Numbered from the stretch's first letter, positions 29,911 through 39,279 are shown. The stretch is DNA of 39,623 nucleotides from an uncultured Rhodospirillales bacterium (GCA_903927615.1 CAIYNU010000021.1:1-39623), one strand, 5' to 3'. The notes: generated by a model not told the origin, from the letters alone. Program-made: numbers and translations.

Positions 29911-30948
29911 TCAATGCACGACCACCGGCACTTTGGTGAATTTGTCCAGCTTCTTGGTCACCGACTCCATCATGCAGGCCCAGTCGAGCAGGCACTCATG
30001 GAGGTAGTTGGCGGCGACGCCGCCGGTCAGGCTCACGTCACGTTCCAGAATGAGATCGCCGTCGTCGTCAAGATAAAGACGTCCAAAGCGCGAGCTGCGA
30101 CTGATGTCGTTGACCGCAGTCAGGGTCAAATATTGACGGCCGGTAAATACCGTGACGAAGTTGAGGCACCCGAACAGCCGGCTGTCGGCCCCCGGCCAGG
30201 CGAACAGAATGTGGAATTTGTAGCCGCTGGTGCCGCTGCGGATCACCGGGCCACCGGACGACGTGGTCCCGACTTCGGCGCGATAGCCCCAACTGTGAAG
30301 CAATTTGCGCAAGTCGTCGGGGGTGATCGCCTTGTAGAGCAACCCGGGTTCGGCGCGCTGATCGTGAGCCAGGGCAAAGGTCAGGGGCGCCCGGGCGCAG
30401 AAGCCGAACACCTCGGTCAGGAGCGCCAGCAGATCCCGGGCTGCGATGGCGGCATCCCGTGGCGAGGCGATGCGAACATCCCGTTCCCAGCCGAGTCCGT
30501 CACCGGCCGGGGCGAAACCGAAACGCTGAAGCTGGTCCCGGCGGCCGCGTCCGAACAGCGCACCCTCGACGCCGCCGGCCGTAAGCCGCCAACGGACCTC
30601 CTCCAGCGGCTCCGACATCAGAGTCACCACCAACTCGAGACCATCCTCGAAGGCGGTCACCAGCGTGTAGCGATTGTTGTCGCCAACCTTCCAGCCGGTC
30701 GCCGTCCAGTCGGCCAGGTGCTGAAGGTGCCGGGCCAATAGCGCCGCACAGGCCGCCACGACCGCTTCGGCGCCCGCTGGCGGGACTTGACGGTCACACA
30801 GGACGCCCGAGACGTGGCTGGGCCGTTGCGCCGGATCGGGCAGTGTAGGATCGGCCGGCGTGGGATCGGCCGGCGTGGGATCGGGCGGCACGGGCTCCGG
30901 GTGCGCCGCTGGATGCGAATCGCCTGCGGAAACCGCCTTCACCGCCAT
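29911..30948 (-). CDS. YbjN-domain protein with repeat-bearing N-terminus
   Basis: A 345-residue cytoplasmic protein. The C-terminal 140 residues match the YbjN fold, related to type III secretion chaperones: LLYKAITPDDLRKLLHSWGYRAE, YKFHILFAWPGAD, FTGRQYLTLTAVNDISRSSRFGRLYLDDDGDLILERDVSL and NYLHECLLDWACMMESV. Alphaproteobacterial YbjN proteins are usually about 160 residues, so residues 60-185 are an extra domain (WTATGWKVGDNNRYTLVTAF ... VRWRLTAGGVEGALF ... WERDVRI) that may be another chaperone-like unit. Residues 21-40 are DPTPA-type pentapeptide repeats. GGAGA lies just before the start. It lies between rpmG and mdh; the function of YbjN-family proteins in this group is not established. 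Confidence 0.78.
   Translation of the reverse strand: MAVKAVSAGDSHPAAHPEPVPPDPTPADPTPADPTLPDPAQRPSHVSGVLCDRQVPPAGAEAVVAACAALLARHLQHLADWTATGWKVGDNNRYTLVTAFEDGLELVVTLMSEPLEEVRWRLTAGGVEGALFGRGRRDQLQRFGFAPAGDGLGWERDVRIASPRDAAIAARDLLALLTEVFGFCARAPLTFALAHDQRAEPGLLYKAITPDDLRKLLHSWGYRAEVGTTSSGGPVIRSGTSGYKFHILFAWPGADSRLFGCLNFVTVFTGRQYLTLTAVNDISRSSRFGRLYLDDDGDLILERDVSLTGGVAANYLHECLLDWACMMESVTKKLDKFTKVPVVVH
30846..30905. repeat. 15-bp in-frame tandem repeat in the YbjN-domain gene
   Basis: Units TAGGATCGGCCGGCG, TGGGATCGGCCGGCG and TGGGATCGGGCGGCA, then a diverged unit. They encode Pro/Asp pentapeptides near the N-terminus. The unit length and style match the repeat in the HPt gene (8536-8595). Confidence 0.85.
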
Positions 30949-30980
30949 GCCCTCTCCTTAATCCGGGGTCCGGCCGCCAT

Positions 30981-31148
30981 TTACTTGATCTTGGCTTCCT
31001 TGAACGCCACGTGCTTGCGGACTACCGGGTCGTACTTGCGGAATTCAAGCTTGTCGGTGGTCTTTTTGGGGTTCTTCTTCTTCACGTAAAAGAACCCGGT
31101 CTCGGCGGTGCTGACCAGGCGGATCAGGACCGTATTCTGCTTAGCCAT
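30981..31148 (-). CDS. rpmG: 50S ribosomal protein L33
   Basis: A 55-residue ribosomal protein: [20 protein letters not shown], then [20 protein letters not shown], then [15 protein letters not shown]. It is complete from ATG to TAA and matches the cysteine-free (C-minus) L33 type, which needs no zinc. The ATG is preceded by GGAA at fair spacing but no strong ribosome-binding site. It has its own sigma70 promoter at 31209-31236, and a terminator-like hairpin with U-tract lies between that promoter and the start codon (see 31160-31194). Confidence 0.95.
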   Translation of the reverse strand: MAKQNTVLIRLVSTAETGFFYVKKKNPKKTTDKLEFRKYDPVVRKHVAFKEAKIK

Positions 31149-31159
31149 GGGCAAATTCC

Positions 31160-31194
31160 AAAAAAGAAAACCGCCCGCCGACCCTGGCGGGCAG
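31160..31194 (-). terminator. Intrinsic terminator / attenuator in the rpmG leader
   Basis: On the minus strand CTGCCCGCC, loop AGGGTC, GGCGGGCGG (7 Watson-Crick pairs, 9 with one G-U), followed by TTTTCTTTTTT. This is a textbook intrinsic terminator. It lies downstream of the rpmG promoter and 12 bases before the ATG, so it must be read through for rpmG expression. It could also stop transcription from the upstream protease gene. Confidence 0.8.
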
Positions 31195-31208
31195 TACGTT
31201 GGGGCCGG

Positions 31209-31236
31209 AGAATAGCTTGCCGCGGTCCGGTGTCAA
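31209..31236 (-). promoter_or_regulatory. Sigma70 promoter of rpmG
   Basis: Minus strand TTGACA, 16 bases, TATTCT. The expected transcript start is near 31202, about 8 bases before the terminator-like hairpin. Confidence 0.8.
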
Positions 31237-31332
31237 GGCCGGAGTCAGATTTCGGTGCGCCTCGGGGTGAGGGGCGCGCCCCAGCGCGAACCGTTGCCGT
31301 TTCGGCAGGGGGCCTTTCCCCGGGGGCAGGCC

Positions 31333-32898
31333 CTAACGCTCGGCCACGGCGGTGTTGGAGAGCGCGAGCGCGCTGCGATAGAGGACCGGGACGGTGAGCA
31401 GGCGCTCGGCAACCTGAACGTCGAGTTCGGGGAGATGCGGCTTCCACGGGCAGGCCTGGCGCAGGTGGGTCAGCGCCGTTTCGTCGTCGGGGGCCTGGGC
31501 GCGCCAGTGGGCCAGCACGCCGGGGGATTCCATCTGTCCGGACCGCAGCGGCAACAGCACGCCATCGACATCGCTGTCGTCATGACTGGTGCAAATGGTC
31601 GGCTGAACCCCCTGACGGTGGAGGGTGTAGCCGGATGGGGCGTACATGCGGGCCCAGGTGAGGAAAAGTTCGCCATCGTTGGGCAACCGGGTCACGGTCT
31701 GGACGCTGCCCTTGCCGAACGAGACCGCGCCGACCACCACGGCCCGCCCGCTGTCCTGGAGCGCGGCGGCCACGATCTCGGAGGCCGACGCGGAGTGCCC
31801 GTCCACCAGCACCACCAGCGGTCGCTCGTGCAGCACATCGTCGCCGGTGGCGTCGAAACGCTGCCAGCTTTCGGGATGGCGGCCGGCGGTGGAGACGATG
31901 CGGCCGTGTCGGATGAACAGGTCGGATACCGCCACCGCCTGATCGAGCAAACCCCCGGGATTGCCGCGAAGATCGAGGATGTAGCCGGCCGCGTGGGGCC
32001 CCAGCAGGGATTGGGCTTGGGTCACGGCGTTGCGCAGGTTGGCGGCGGTCGAGGCATTAAAGCGTTCGAGCTTGATGATGGCGATGCCCTGATCGACGCG
32101 CAGTTGTACGGTGTTGGGGATCATCCGCTCCCGGCGCAGCGCATAGACCCGCGCCGCGCCCTGGGCCGGCGCCACCGTCAATTGCACCGTACTGCCCGGC
32201 GCGCCCCGAAGGCTGTCGCGAACCTGATCGACGGTCATGGTCGGCGTGGCGACGCCGTCCACCGCTTCGACCCGATCGCCGAGCACGATGCCGGCCCGTT
32301 CGGCCGGGCCTTGGGCCAACACCTCGCGGACCGTATAACGGCCGCTGACCGGTTCCAGGGTCAGACCGATGCCGCCATAACCCTCGCGGATGGCTCGCTC
32401 GCCGTTGGCTCGAACCGGGTTGGTGTATCGTGAATAGGTGTCCAGGTCGGCCATCACGCTATCGAACACCGCCTGGTACAACTGGTCCGGCGTCGCGTCG
32501 TGGAGCGGCGGCGAGAACTGGCGGGCGCGATCCAAAGCCCGGGTGGTCAGAGTGGCCCAGGCGCTGGGGTCGTTGCCTTCGGGGATCGCGAATTCGGTCA
32601 CGAGCCGGGCGCCGCGGGTGATCTGGACCGACTGGTCGACCCGCTCGACCTTCAGTTGGGAATCAAGAGTGCGCAGCCCGGCCAGCCCGTCGATGCCGAG
32701 CTTGGTCATATCCACCGGCTGGAGGAAGATCTCGGCAATACGATTGTAGCCGACCGAGAAGACCTGCTCGGACAGCGGCGACGGCGTGCTGGCCGCGACC
32801 GTATCGCTCCCGGCGGCGCAACCACCCAGAGCCAACAGGGTCAGGGCGGTGATCACCGACCATTTACGAAAAGAAAAACTGCGAAGAGCCACGATCAT
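31333..32898 (-). CDS. S41 carboxy-terminal processing protease, lipoprotein
   Basis: A 521-residue periplasmic protease anchored by lipid: the N-terminus has a basic region, a hydrophobic core and a lipobox LGGC with Cys27. A PDZ domain (about 165-250: YGGIGLTLEPVSGRYTVREVLA, AERAGIVLGDRVEAVDGV) precedes the S41 domain with IIKLERFN, GYILDLRGNPGGLLDQAV, the catalytic Ser371 in GHSASASEI and Lys396 in SFGKGSVQT. The 25-residue Ser-Lys spacing matches CtpA-type enzymes. A C-terminal extension of about 90 residues carries several Cys and may be family-specific. Such enzymes trim envelope proteins. It has the same direction as rpmG downstream; upstream is a gene-free gap. Confidence 0.93.
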   Translation of the reverse strand: MIVALRSFSFRKWSVITALTLLALGGCAAGSDTVAASTPSPLSEQVFSVGYNRIAEIFLQPVDMTKLGIDGLAGLRTLDSQLKVERVDQSVQITRGARLVTEFAIPEGNDPSAWATLTTRALDRARQFSPPLHDATPDQLYQAVFDSVMADLDTYSRYTNPVRANGERAIREGYGGIGLTLEPVSGRYTVREVLAQGPAERAGIVLGDRVEAVDGVATPTMTVDQVRDSLRGAPGSTVQLTVAPAQGAARVYALRRERMIPNTVQLRVDQGIAIIKLERFNASTAANLRNAVTQAQSLLGPHAAGYILDLRGNPGGLLDQAVAVSDLFIRHGRIVSTAGRHPESWQRFDATGDDVLHERPLVVLVDGHSASASEIVAAALQDSGRAVVVGAVSFGKGSVQTVTRLPNDGELFLTWARMYAPSGYTLHRQGVQPTICTSHDDSDVDGVLLPLRSGQMESPGVLAHWRAQAPDDETALTHLRQACPWKPHLPELDVQVAERLLTVPVLYRSALALSNTAVAER

Positions 32899-33385
32899 AG
32901 TGTGCCGAACCCAATCTCCCTAACCATCGCTTGCCGGACCGGTCGGGACACCGTCTATCCGTTGTTAACCGCAGTCGATTGTCCAAGACGCCAACAACGT
33001 ACAACACCAGAGAACGGCGCGTTGTCGGGCGTGGCCCCTACCATCCGACCCACCCGCTCGGGGGGGCGTGAACTCATGACAACTGTTCAAATTTGGTACA
33101 ATGGCATGTTGCCACCGATTCGCCGGAAACCCGTCCTGTCGCCGTTTCCGATGACTCCCAAGTCATTCAGTCATTTGGTCTAGTAAGTTGTGATTCCGTT
33201 TTACACCATCGGTCGGCGGGGGCGCAACGGCCTTGGTGCGGTGGCCCTCCGGTGGCAGACAGCTTGCGCTGTTCGGGCATGGTCTGGTCAGAACGGTATC
33301 GGCCCTTGATATTCCACAAGCAGACCGCAGTCGGAAGGGTCGACCGGCGGATGATGACCCTGGCTGGCGGCGGTGCGGGTAAGAA
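32899..33385. other. Gene-free region between the S41 protease and RNase R
   Basis: 487 bases. Open frames on both strands give biased, featureless translations, so no gene is called. A plus-strand TACAAT box at 33099-33104 follows a TGACAA-like hexamer, but the spacing is too short for a firm promoter and nothing recognisable lies downstream. A modest AT-richer patch is at 33075-33110. Confidence 0.35.
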
Positions 33386-35668
33386 TTACGGCTTCGGACG
33401 GCGGCGGTTTTTGTCGCCTGTTGCGCTCTTGCCATGGCCCGGTCGGTGGGGCCGATGGGGCCGGTCCGATGGCGGGTCGGAAACCGCCAGCGCGAACAGG
33501 GTACTGGCGGTCAGGGCGTCCGCTTCGACCAGGCGGACCCGGACCGCGGCCCCGAGGGTGAAGCGCAGGGCGGTGCGCTGGCCGATCAGGGCGTGGAGCC
33601 GTTCGTCGTGGTCATAACGGTCGTTGGGCAAGGTGGAAACCGGGATCAGACCGTCGGCGCCGGTGTCGTCCAGCCGGATGAACAGCCCGAAGCGGGTGAC
33701 GCCGGAGATGCGACCGGAGAACACCGCTCCGACCCGGTCGGCCAGAAACGCTGCGGTATAGCGGTCAATGGCATCGCGTTCGGCGGCGGCGGCGCGGCGT
33801 TCGGTTCGCGACAGGTGGTCGCCGGTTTCCAGAAGCTGGCTCATGCCGGTATCATCGAGCCCGTCGGGGCCCAGGCCGAAGGCGCGGATCAGGGCGCGGT
33901 GGACGATCAGGTCGGCATAGCGGCGGATGGGCGAGGTGAAGTGGGCGTAACGCGGCAGGGCCAATCCGAAATGGCCGATATTGTCGGGGCTGTATTGGGC
34001 CTGGGCCTGGCTGCGCAGGATCATCTCATTGATTGCAACCTTGTCGGGCAAATCCGACGCGAGTTTGAGGATCTGGGTGAAATGGATCGGCTGGCTGCCG
34101 TGGCCGCGGGCGAGGCGCAGACCGAGGGTTCCGAGGAACTGGCGCAGGTTTTCCAGCTTGTCCGGGGTTGGCCGGTCATGGATACGGTAAAGCAGGGGAC
34201 TGCCCTGCTTCTCCAGGGTTTCGGCGGCGGCGACGTTGGCCGCGATCATGAATTCTTCGATCAGACGATGGCTGTCGTAATGGGGCCGCTCCGAGATGGT
34301 CGTGACCCGGCCGTTCAGGTCGAGTTTGACCTGGCGCTCGGGTAACTCCAACTCCAGGGTGCCGCGGCGCAGGCGGGCCGCGGCCAGGGCCTGAAAGGCA
34401 CCATAAAGCGGGGTGATCACCGCCGGGACCAGCGGGGCGGTGGTGTCGTCGGGGGCGCCGTCGCGGGCGGCCTGAACCTGTTCATAGGTCAGACGGGCCC
34501 GGGATCGCATCACCGCCCGCTCGAAGCGGTGGCGGATCAGCGTGCCGTCCCGGTCGAGCCACAAATGGACCGCCAGACAAGGCCGATCCTGCTCCGGCTT
34601 CAGGGAGCACAGGTCGTTGGACAGGGCCTCGGGCAGCATCGGCACCACCCGGTCGGGGAAGTAGGCCGAGTTGCCGCGGTCGAAGGCGGCGCGGTCGAGG
34701 GCGGTTCCGGGCCGGACGTAATGGGCCACATCGGCAATGGCCACCACCAGATGCCAGCCGCCGGGGTTGGCCGGGTCCGGGTCGGCTTCGGCCGCGACCG
34801 CGTCGTCGAAGTCCCGGGCATCGGCGCCGTCGATGGTCACCAGGGCCAGCGCGCGCAGGTCGGTCCGGTGCTCCGGCGTCACCGCCGGCAACGCCCGCAG
34901 TTCCGCCAGGGCGGCGGCGGGGAAGACCGTGGGCAGCCCCTGACCGTGGATCGCGATCAGGCTGATGGTCCGCGGCTGGGTGGAATCGCCGAGACGCTCG
35001 ATGATGCGGGCCTGGCGCAGACCGGCGCGGCTGGCCGGCAGAACTTCGGCCACCACCAGTTCGCCCACCTCGGCGCCGCCCGCGTGGGCTGGCGCCACCG
35101 CCAGTTCGGCCTTGGCCCGGCGGTCGGTGCAGACGATGCGCCCGCCGTCCCGACCGCTCCGGTAGATGCCGACCACCCGGGTCGGGCCACTGCGGTCGTG
35201 ATCCAGGCGGCGGATGGTCCGCCCCTGATACTCCCGGTCGCCGATGCGGTCCAATCGGGCCAGCACCCGGTCGCCCACCGCCAGCGACGGGTGGCCGCGG
35301 CGTTCCGGCTGCATGTAAATCCTGGGCGGCGGGTCTGGTTCGCCATCGTCGGCCGGTGCCGCGGCGCCGGGGACCCCATTGACCGGCCGGGCCAGCACTT
35401 CGCCATCGCCGGCGATGGCGATCACGTCGACCACCGTGACCGACGGGAGCGCCGAAGGCGGGGCCAGGCGGCGGCCCCGCAGTCGCTCCAGGGCCCCGGC
35501 TTCGCCCAGTTCCTTCAGGAGCACCTTAAGCGCCGGGCGTTGTTCGGCGGTCAATTGGAAGGCACGGGCGATCTCCCGTTTGCCCACCGGAGTTGGGCTC
35601 TCGCGGATGAACTCGAGAACGGCGTTCGGGGTTGGAAACGGGGCGGGCTTGCGCGGAGCGTGGGACAA
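33386..35668 (-). CDS. rnr: Ribonuclease R
   Basis: A 760-residue 3'-5' exoribonuclease that degrades structured RNA. It has an N-terminal winged-helix region (VLEFIRESPTPVGKREIARAF, KVLLKELGEAGALERLRGRRL), then cold-shock-like domains, the RNB catalytic domain (about 260-590) with DGADARDFDDAVAAEAD, HYVRPGTALDRAAFDRGNSAYFPDRVVPMLPEALSNDLCSLKP and YAHFTSPIRRYADLIVHR, and a C-terminal S1 domain (about 645-725: VFSGRISGVTRFGLFIRLDDTGADGLI). The basic tail is typical. The start is TTG at 35668, with AGGA upstream; the sequence from there matches the family. topA, often adjacent in alphaproteobacteria, is not here. Confidence 0.96.
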   Translation of the reverse strand: MSHAPRKPAPFPTPNAVLEFIRESPTPVGKREIARAFQLTAEQRPALKVLLKELGEAGALERLRGRRLAPPSALPSVTVVDVIAIAGDGEVLARPVNGVPGAAAPADDGEPDPPPRIYMQPERRGHPSLAVGDRVLARLDRIGDREYQGRTIRRLDHDRSGPTRVVGIYRSGRDGGRIVCTDRRAKAELAVAPAHAGGAEVGELVVAEVLPASRAGLRQARIIERLGDSTQPRTISLIAIHGQGLPTVFPAAALAELRALPAVTPEHRTDLRALALVTIDGADARDFDDAVAAEADPDPANPGGWHLVVAIADVAHYVRPGTALDRAAFDRGNSAYFPDRVVPMLPEALSNDLCSLKPEQDRPCLAVHLWLDRDGTLIRHRFERAVMRSRARLTYEQVQAARDGAPDDTTAPLVPAVITPLYGAFQALAAARLRRGTLELELPERQVKLDLNGRVTTISERPHYDSHRLIEEFMIAANVAAAETLEKQGSPLLYRIHDRPTPDKLENLRQFLGTLGLRLARGHGSQPIHFTQILKLASDLPDKVAINEMILRSQAQAQYSPDNIGHFGLALPRYAHFTSPIRRYADLIVHRALIRAFGLGPDGLDDTGMSQLLETGDHLSRTERRAAAAERDAIDRYTAAFLADRVGAVFSGRISGVTRFGLFIRLDDTGADGLIPVSTLPNDRYDHDERLHALIGQRTALRFTLGAAVRVRLVEADALTASTLFALAVSDPPSDRPHRPHRPGHGKSATGDKNRRRPKP

Positions 35669-36069
35669 GGAATTCCTGGGGTGGTTGGGACAAGCCCGGA
35701 TACGGGGAGACTGACGGCAGGTCCCCTAATAAAGACAAGGGCGTTGACCAATAGACCGACCCTGACCGTGCGCTACCCTAACACAGCTGCCGCGCGGCGA
35801 CCAGACGCCGAACGGCCGGGCGGCGGCGGTGAAGACCGCCAATTTATCGCTGTGGCGGATTGTCGCAGGAAGCGGCGCAATTCGACGCCCAAAGGCCAGG
35901 GGCCAGGGTTCATCGCAGGCCGGTCCGGATCGGCGAGGCGATGGCGCGGGTTCCCACGGCTGTTCGGTCTCCTGCCACTGAGCATACATCTTGACAATAT
36001 GCCGTTATGCAGTATTCTGTGGGGAAGGTTAGTCGCCATCTGTTTCGTTTCGAATTGAGGATCACGGTT
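35669..36069. other. Divergent intergenic region between rnr and the hemerythrin-like gene
   Basis: 401 bases without a convincing gene. It holds the hemerythrin-gene promoter near its right end; the rest is GC-rich and featureless apart from short inverted sequences. Composition drops sharply to AT-rich from about 35985 onward. Confidence 0.4.
35991..36018 (+). promoter_or_regulatory. Sigma70 promoter of the hemerythrin-like gene
   Basis: TTGACA at 35991-35996, 16 bases, TATTCT at 36013-36018. It is the same hexamer pair and spacer length as the rpmG promoter. The ATG at 36070 follows after about 45 bases. Confidence 0.75.
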
Positions 36070-36519
36070 ATGGGCTATTCTTGTGGCAACCTGCGCCCAG
36101 TAAAAGTCGGTGAACTGCAATTCGAACACAATCGCATTGCAGTTTTTTTAAATGCCGTGAATTGCTTGATTATTGATAAAATGTACATAAAAGACAATAC
36201 GATCGTTATTAAACTATTAAGAATTTTAAGTGACCATATCGCCATGAGCTGTGCGGTCGAAGAAGTGTTGATGGACATGGCGGGCGATACTGGGGTCATC
36301 GGGCATCGAAGTGCCCACGAGTTCATCCGACGCCAATTGGCGAAATCGGACCTGATCCTGAATCGCGGGGTCGGCGGTGACGTGGTGACATGGTGGAAGT
36401 TCGTACACAAAGCGATTTTGATGCATATTATGGATGGTCATGAGGGGTTGTTGGCGCTTGCCGCCCGAGACAGCCCAGGTTCGGGACCCACAGCGGATCA
36501 TTTTATATGTAATCAATGA
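36070..36519 (+). CDS. Hemerythrin-like protein with substituted iron ligands
   Basis: A 149-residue protein resembling bacteriohemerythrin, a four-helix diiron O2-binding protein. Helix A has FEHNRIAVFLNAVNCL (His20); helix B has VEEVLMDM (Glu64); helix C has GHRSAHEFI (His79, His83); helix D has WWKFVHKAILMHIMDGHEG (His119). Two positions differ from the usual pattern: the His four residues before Glu64 is Ser60 (His56 is one turn away), and the Asp five after His119 is His124 (Asp122 is nearby). Diiron binding is therefore uncertain. Start at 36070 with GAGGA 8 bases upstream. The coding region, especially 36110-36235, is far lower in GC than its neighbours, suggesting acquisition by transfer. 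Confidence 0.6.
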   Translation: MGYSCGNLRPVKVGELQFEHNRIAVFLNAVNCLIIDKMYIKDNTIVIKLLRILSDHIAMSCAVEEVLMDMAGDTGVIGHRSAHEFIRRQLAKSDLILNRGVGGDVVTWWKFVHKAILMHIMDGHEGLLALAARDSPGSGPTADHFICNQ

Positions 36520-36752
36520 TTATTATGACATCGCTGGCCGCGGTCGCCCGGGGCCGGGTGCCCGGGCGTTCCCCGGGCCGGGGCGGTCTGGCGACGAACG
36601 CCCGGTTGATGCCGGGTCGAGAGCCGGACAGTGGTCACGCCGCTTGGCGGATTGACAGGCGGCGGGTCGCGCCGTGAGTTGAGCGGTGTCCGATCGGCCG
36701 CCGATCTTTGGTCCTGATCGGGAAACACCCCCAAGCCCGGAGGCCGGCCGTG

Positions 36753-37580
36753 ATGACCGACATGGAGGATGTTGCCTGGCAGTTGACCGACATTGCCCGG
36801 GCCGCGGGCTTGGTGCTGGGCCAGATGCAGGGCGGGGCGTTGGGGGTGCGGCTCAAGGGGCCGGCCCAGGTGGTGACGGCGGCCGACGAGCGTTCCCATG
36901 CGCTGATGGTTGCCGAACTGGGCAGCCGCTTTCCCGGGGTGCCGTTGGTGCTGGAGGAACAGGAGAATCCCCCCACCCTGCCGGGCCGCTATCTGGTCGC
37001 CGACGAGTTGGACGGCAGCGCGATCTATGCCCAGGGTCTGGCCGATTGGGGGGTGACGCTGGCGTTCGTGGAGGCGGGCCAACCGGTGGCCGGGGTGCTG
37101 CACCAGCCGTTGCGCGACCGGACGGTGACGGCGTGGCGCGGGGGCGGGGCCTGGCAGAACGGCCGCCGCCTGCGCTTCGATCCTCACCTGACCCTGGCCG
37201 CCAGCGTGGCCCTGGTGGAATTCAACCGTTTTCTCGATGCTGCCGCGGTGGACTGGCTCGACCGGCTGGCTCGCCGGTCGCTGACCCTGCGGGCGTTGGG
37301 CACCGCGGTTGGGGCCGCGGCCGAGTTGTTGACCGGCCACGCCAGCCTGTACCTGAATTGCCAGGGCGCCAAGGTGTGGGACTTCGCCGCCGCCGCCGTG
37401 GCGGTGGCGGAGGCGGGCGGGGTGGTGACGGCTCTGGATGGGGGGGCCTTGGACTGGTCGGTGATTCCCCAAGGGGTCCTGTTCGCGGCCAATCCCGCCA
37501 TTGCGGCGGAGGCGCTGGCGCTCAGACCGACCGGATCCGATCCCATCAGGCGGCGCGGACCTGAGCCAGAAACTGGTTGA
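36753..37580 (+). CDS. Inositol monophosphatase-family phosphatase
   Basis: A 275-residue member of the Mg-dependent IMPase/CysQ/FBPase superfamily. Metal ligands are visible: [13 protein letters not shown] (Asp and Glu near residues 45-46), LVLEEQENP (Glu68/69), [15 protein letters not shown] (Asp84, Asp87; usual D-P-x-D-G-T) and [15 protein letters not shown] near 225-240. The Pro to Glu and Thr to Ser changes in the DxxDG(T/S) motif set it apart from classical SuhB, so the substrate is uncertain. GGAGG lies 9 bases before the ATG at 36753. Its 3' end overlaps the convergent chemoreceptor gene by 35 bases. Confidence 0.85.
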   Translation: MTDMEDVAWQLTDIARAAGLVLGQMQGGALGVRLKGPAQVVTAADERSHALMVAELGSRFPGVPLVLEEQENPPTLPGRYLVADELDGSAIYAQGLADWGVTLAFVEAGQPVAGVLHQPLRDRTVTAWRGGGAWQNGRRLRFDPHLTLAASVALVEFNRFLDAAAVDWLDRLARRSLTLRALGTAVGAAAELLTGHASLYLNCQGAKVWDFAAAAVAVAEAGGVVTALDGGALDWSVIPQGVLFAANPAIAAEALALRPTGSDPIRRRGPEPETG

Positions 37581-39279
37581 CGCCGGCCCGAAGCAGTTCC
37601 CCTTGCCGCACCAGGCTGTCGGCGACCTTTTGAACATCGCTGGAGGCGCTATGGGTGGTTTCCGCGGCTTCGGTGACCTGACTGATGGTGCGTGCCAGTT
37701 GATCGGAACCGGAAGCCGCCTGTTGGATATTGCGCGAGATTTCTTGAGTGGCGGCTCCCTGCTCCTCGACCGCCGAGGCGATGGTGGCGGTGATGTGGTT
37801 GATCTCACTGATGGTGCCGCCGACGCCCTGGATCGCCGTCACCGCCGCGGCGGTCGAGGACTGGATGGCGGCAATTTGGGCGGTGATGTCCTCGGTGGCT
37901 TTGGCGGTCTGGCTGGCCAGGTGCTTGACCTCGCTGGCGACCACCGCAAAGCCCTTGCCGGCCTCCCCGGCGCGGGCGGCCTCGATGGTCGCATTCAGCG
38001 CCAACAAATTGGTCTGGCTTGCGATCTCATTGATCAGGCCGATCACGTCACCGATCTTGTGGGCGGCATCGGCCAATCCCTGAACCGTGGCGTCGGTCCG
38101 CTTGGCATCTTCGGCGGCTTTGGAGGCGATGCGCGAGGACAGGGTGATTTGACGACTGATTTCCGTAATGGAACTCGAAAGCTCCTCGGTGGCGGAGGCA
38201 ATGGTGTGAATGCTGACCGAAACCTCTTGGGACGCCGAGGCCCCAGCCGCGGATTGCTTGGAGGCGGCGTCGGAAATCATGGTCAATGAGGTGGCCGAGG
38301 TGGTCATTTTCGTGACCGCGGACGCGACGGCGTTGACGATGCCGCCAATCTGGTGATCGAAAGCGCCGACCGCCTGCTCGACGGTTTGCGCCCGCGCCAG
38401 CCGCACTTCCTGGTTCCGTCGCTGTTCGGTGGTCAGACGCTCGGTCTCCATCATGCTGTCCCGAAAGACCGTCACCGCCGCGGCCATGGCGCCGATCTCG
38501 TCACGACGGCCGGCACCGGGGATCTCCGTCGTCAGGTCCCGATGGCTGGCCAGACGCCGCATGGTTTCGGTCATGGCGGTCAGATGCGGTAGGCTGAAGA
38601 TTACGAGTTGAACGGCAATGACCAGGGTTGCGCCGAGCAGCAGGATATTGACGATCAGAATCCATGAATCGCCCGCATTGATCACCGAGTCGACTCGATC
38701 CATCCGCTTTGCCAGCAGTGTCGCCCCGGAATCGTATGCCAACGTCGCACCATCGACCAAAACCTGCAATGTATCGTTGATTTTGTCGGACATGGGATCG
38801 AATAATTTCATGAGTTCATTGCCGGCGTCGACGCCCTTGTCAATGTAGGTGCCGGCCATTTCGATGCCGAGCTTATTATAATCAGGGAATAGTTTATCGC
38901 AGATCTCAATGGCGTCCTTGAGTTTGCCCAAGTGTTCGCCAAAGGCCACGGGTCCATCGGATGATGTCAGGGCCGTCCGGATCGCGGCGGCCCGAATGTG
39001 AAAGTCTTTGGCATAGGTCTCGGCGGCATCAAAACTATCGTGATGATGTGTGGCTGAAGCATCGCTCAGAAATTGTTGAACCTGGATAACATCAAATTGG
39101 GCAATGCGGGCCTGGCGTTCTAGAGGAAGGAGCGTGGTTTGGGCAATTTGATTTAGAGTTTTGGCATTTTCACTATTAATGGCACTTTGATGCCGCACAA
39201 GTATTGTTGCAACTATTGTGATAATTGCAAACAATACGATTGCCATAAATCCAATTGTGGCTTGTTTGCTGATAGTCAT
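37546..39279 (-). CDS. Methyl-accepting chemotaxis protein
   Basis: A 577-residue transmembrane chemoreceptor. TM1 about residues 8-28, a helical periplasmic sensor (about 30-203; [20 protein letters not shown] at 62-81), TM2 about 205-229, HAMP about 230-283 and a cytoplasmic signalling domain with the conserved tip [20 protein letters not shown] ... [23 protein letters not shown] (about 410-455). HAMP is followed by a charged helix ([17 protein letters not shown]). There is no CheB/CheR-binding pentapeptide at the C-terminus. The helical sensor resembles four-helix-bundle types; the ligand is unknown. GAGGAGG lies 5 bases before the ATG. No che genes are adjacent. Confidence 0.93.
   Translation of the reverse strand: MTISKQATIGFMAIVLFAIITIVATILVRHQSAINSENAKTLNQIAQTTLLPLERQARIAQFDVIQVQQFLSDASATHHHDSFDAAETYAKDFHIRAAAIRTALTSSDGPVAFGEHLGKLKDAIEICDKLFPDYNKLGIEMAGTYIDKGVDAGNELMKLFDPMSDKINDTLQVLVDGATLAYDSGATLLAKRMDRVDSVINAGDSWILIVNILLLGATLVIAVQLVIFSLPHLTAMTETMRRLASHRDLTTEIPGAGRRDEIGAMAAAVTVFRDSMMETERLTTEQRRNQEVRLARAQTVEQAVGAFDHQIGGIVNAVASAVTKMTTSATSLTMISDAASKQSAAGASASQEVSVSIHTIASATEELSSSITEISRQITLSSRIASKAAEDAKRTDATVQGLADAAHKIGDVIGLINEIASQTNLLALNATIEAARAGEAGKGFAVVASEVKHLASQTAKATEDITAQIAAIQSSTAAAVTAIQGVGGTISEINHITATIASAVEEQGAATQEISRNIQQAASGSDQLARTISQVTEAAETTHSASSDVQKVADSLVRQGELLRAGVNQFLAQVRAA

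Noticed and set aside
33093-33617. Plus-strand frame in the protease-RNase R gap
   Set aside because: It runs into RNase R on the opposite strand and has no recognisable features; composition is that of random GC-rich DNA.
36513-37808. 431-codon minus-strand frame covering the IMPase gene
   Set aside because: The translation is Pro/Gln/His/Arg-rich and crosses a real gene end. The plus strand has IMPase motifs.
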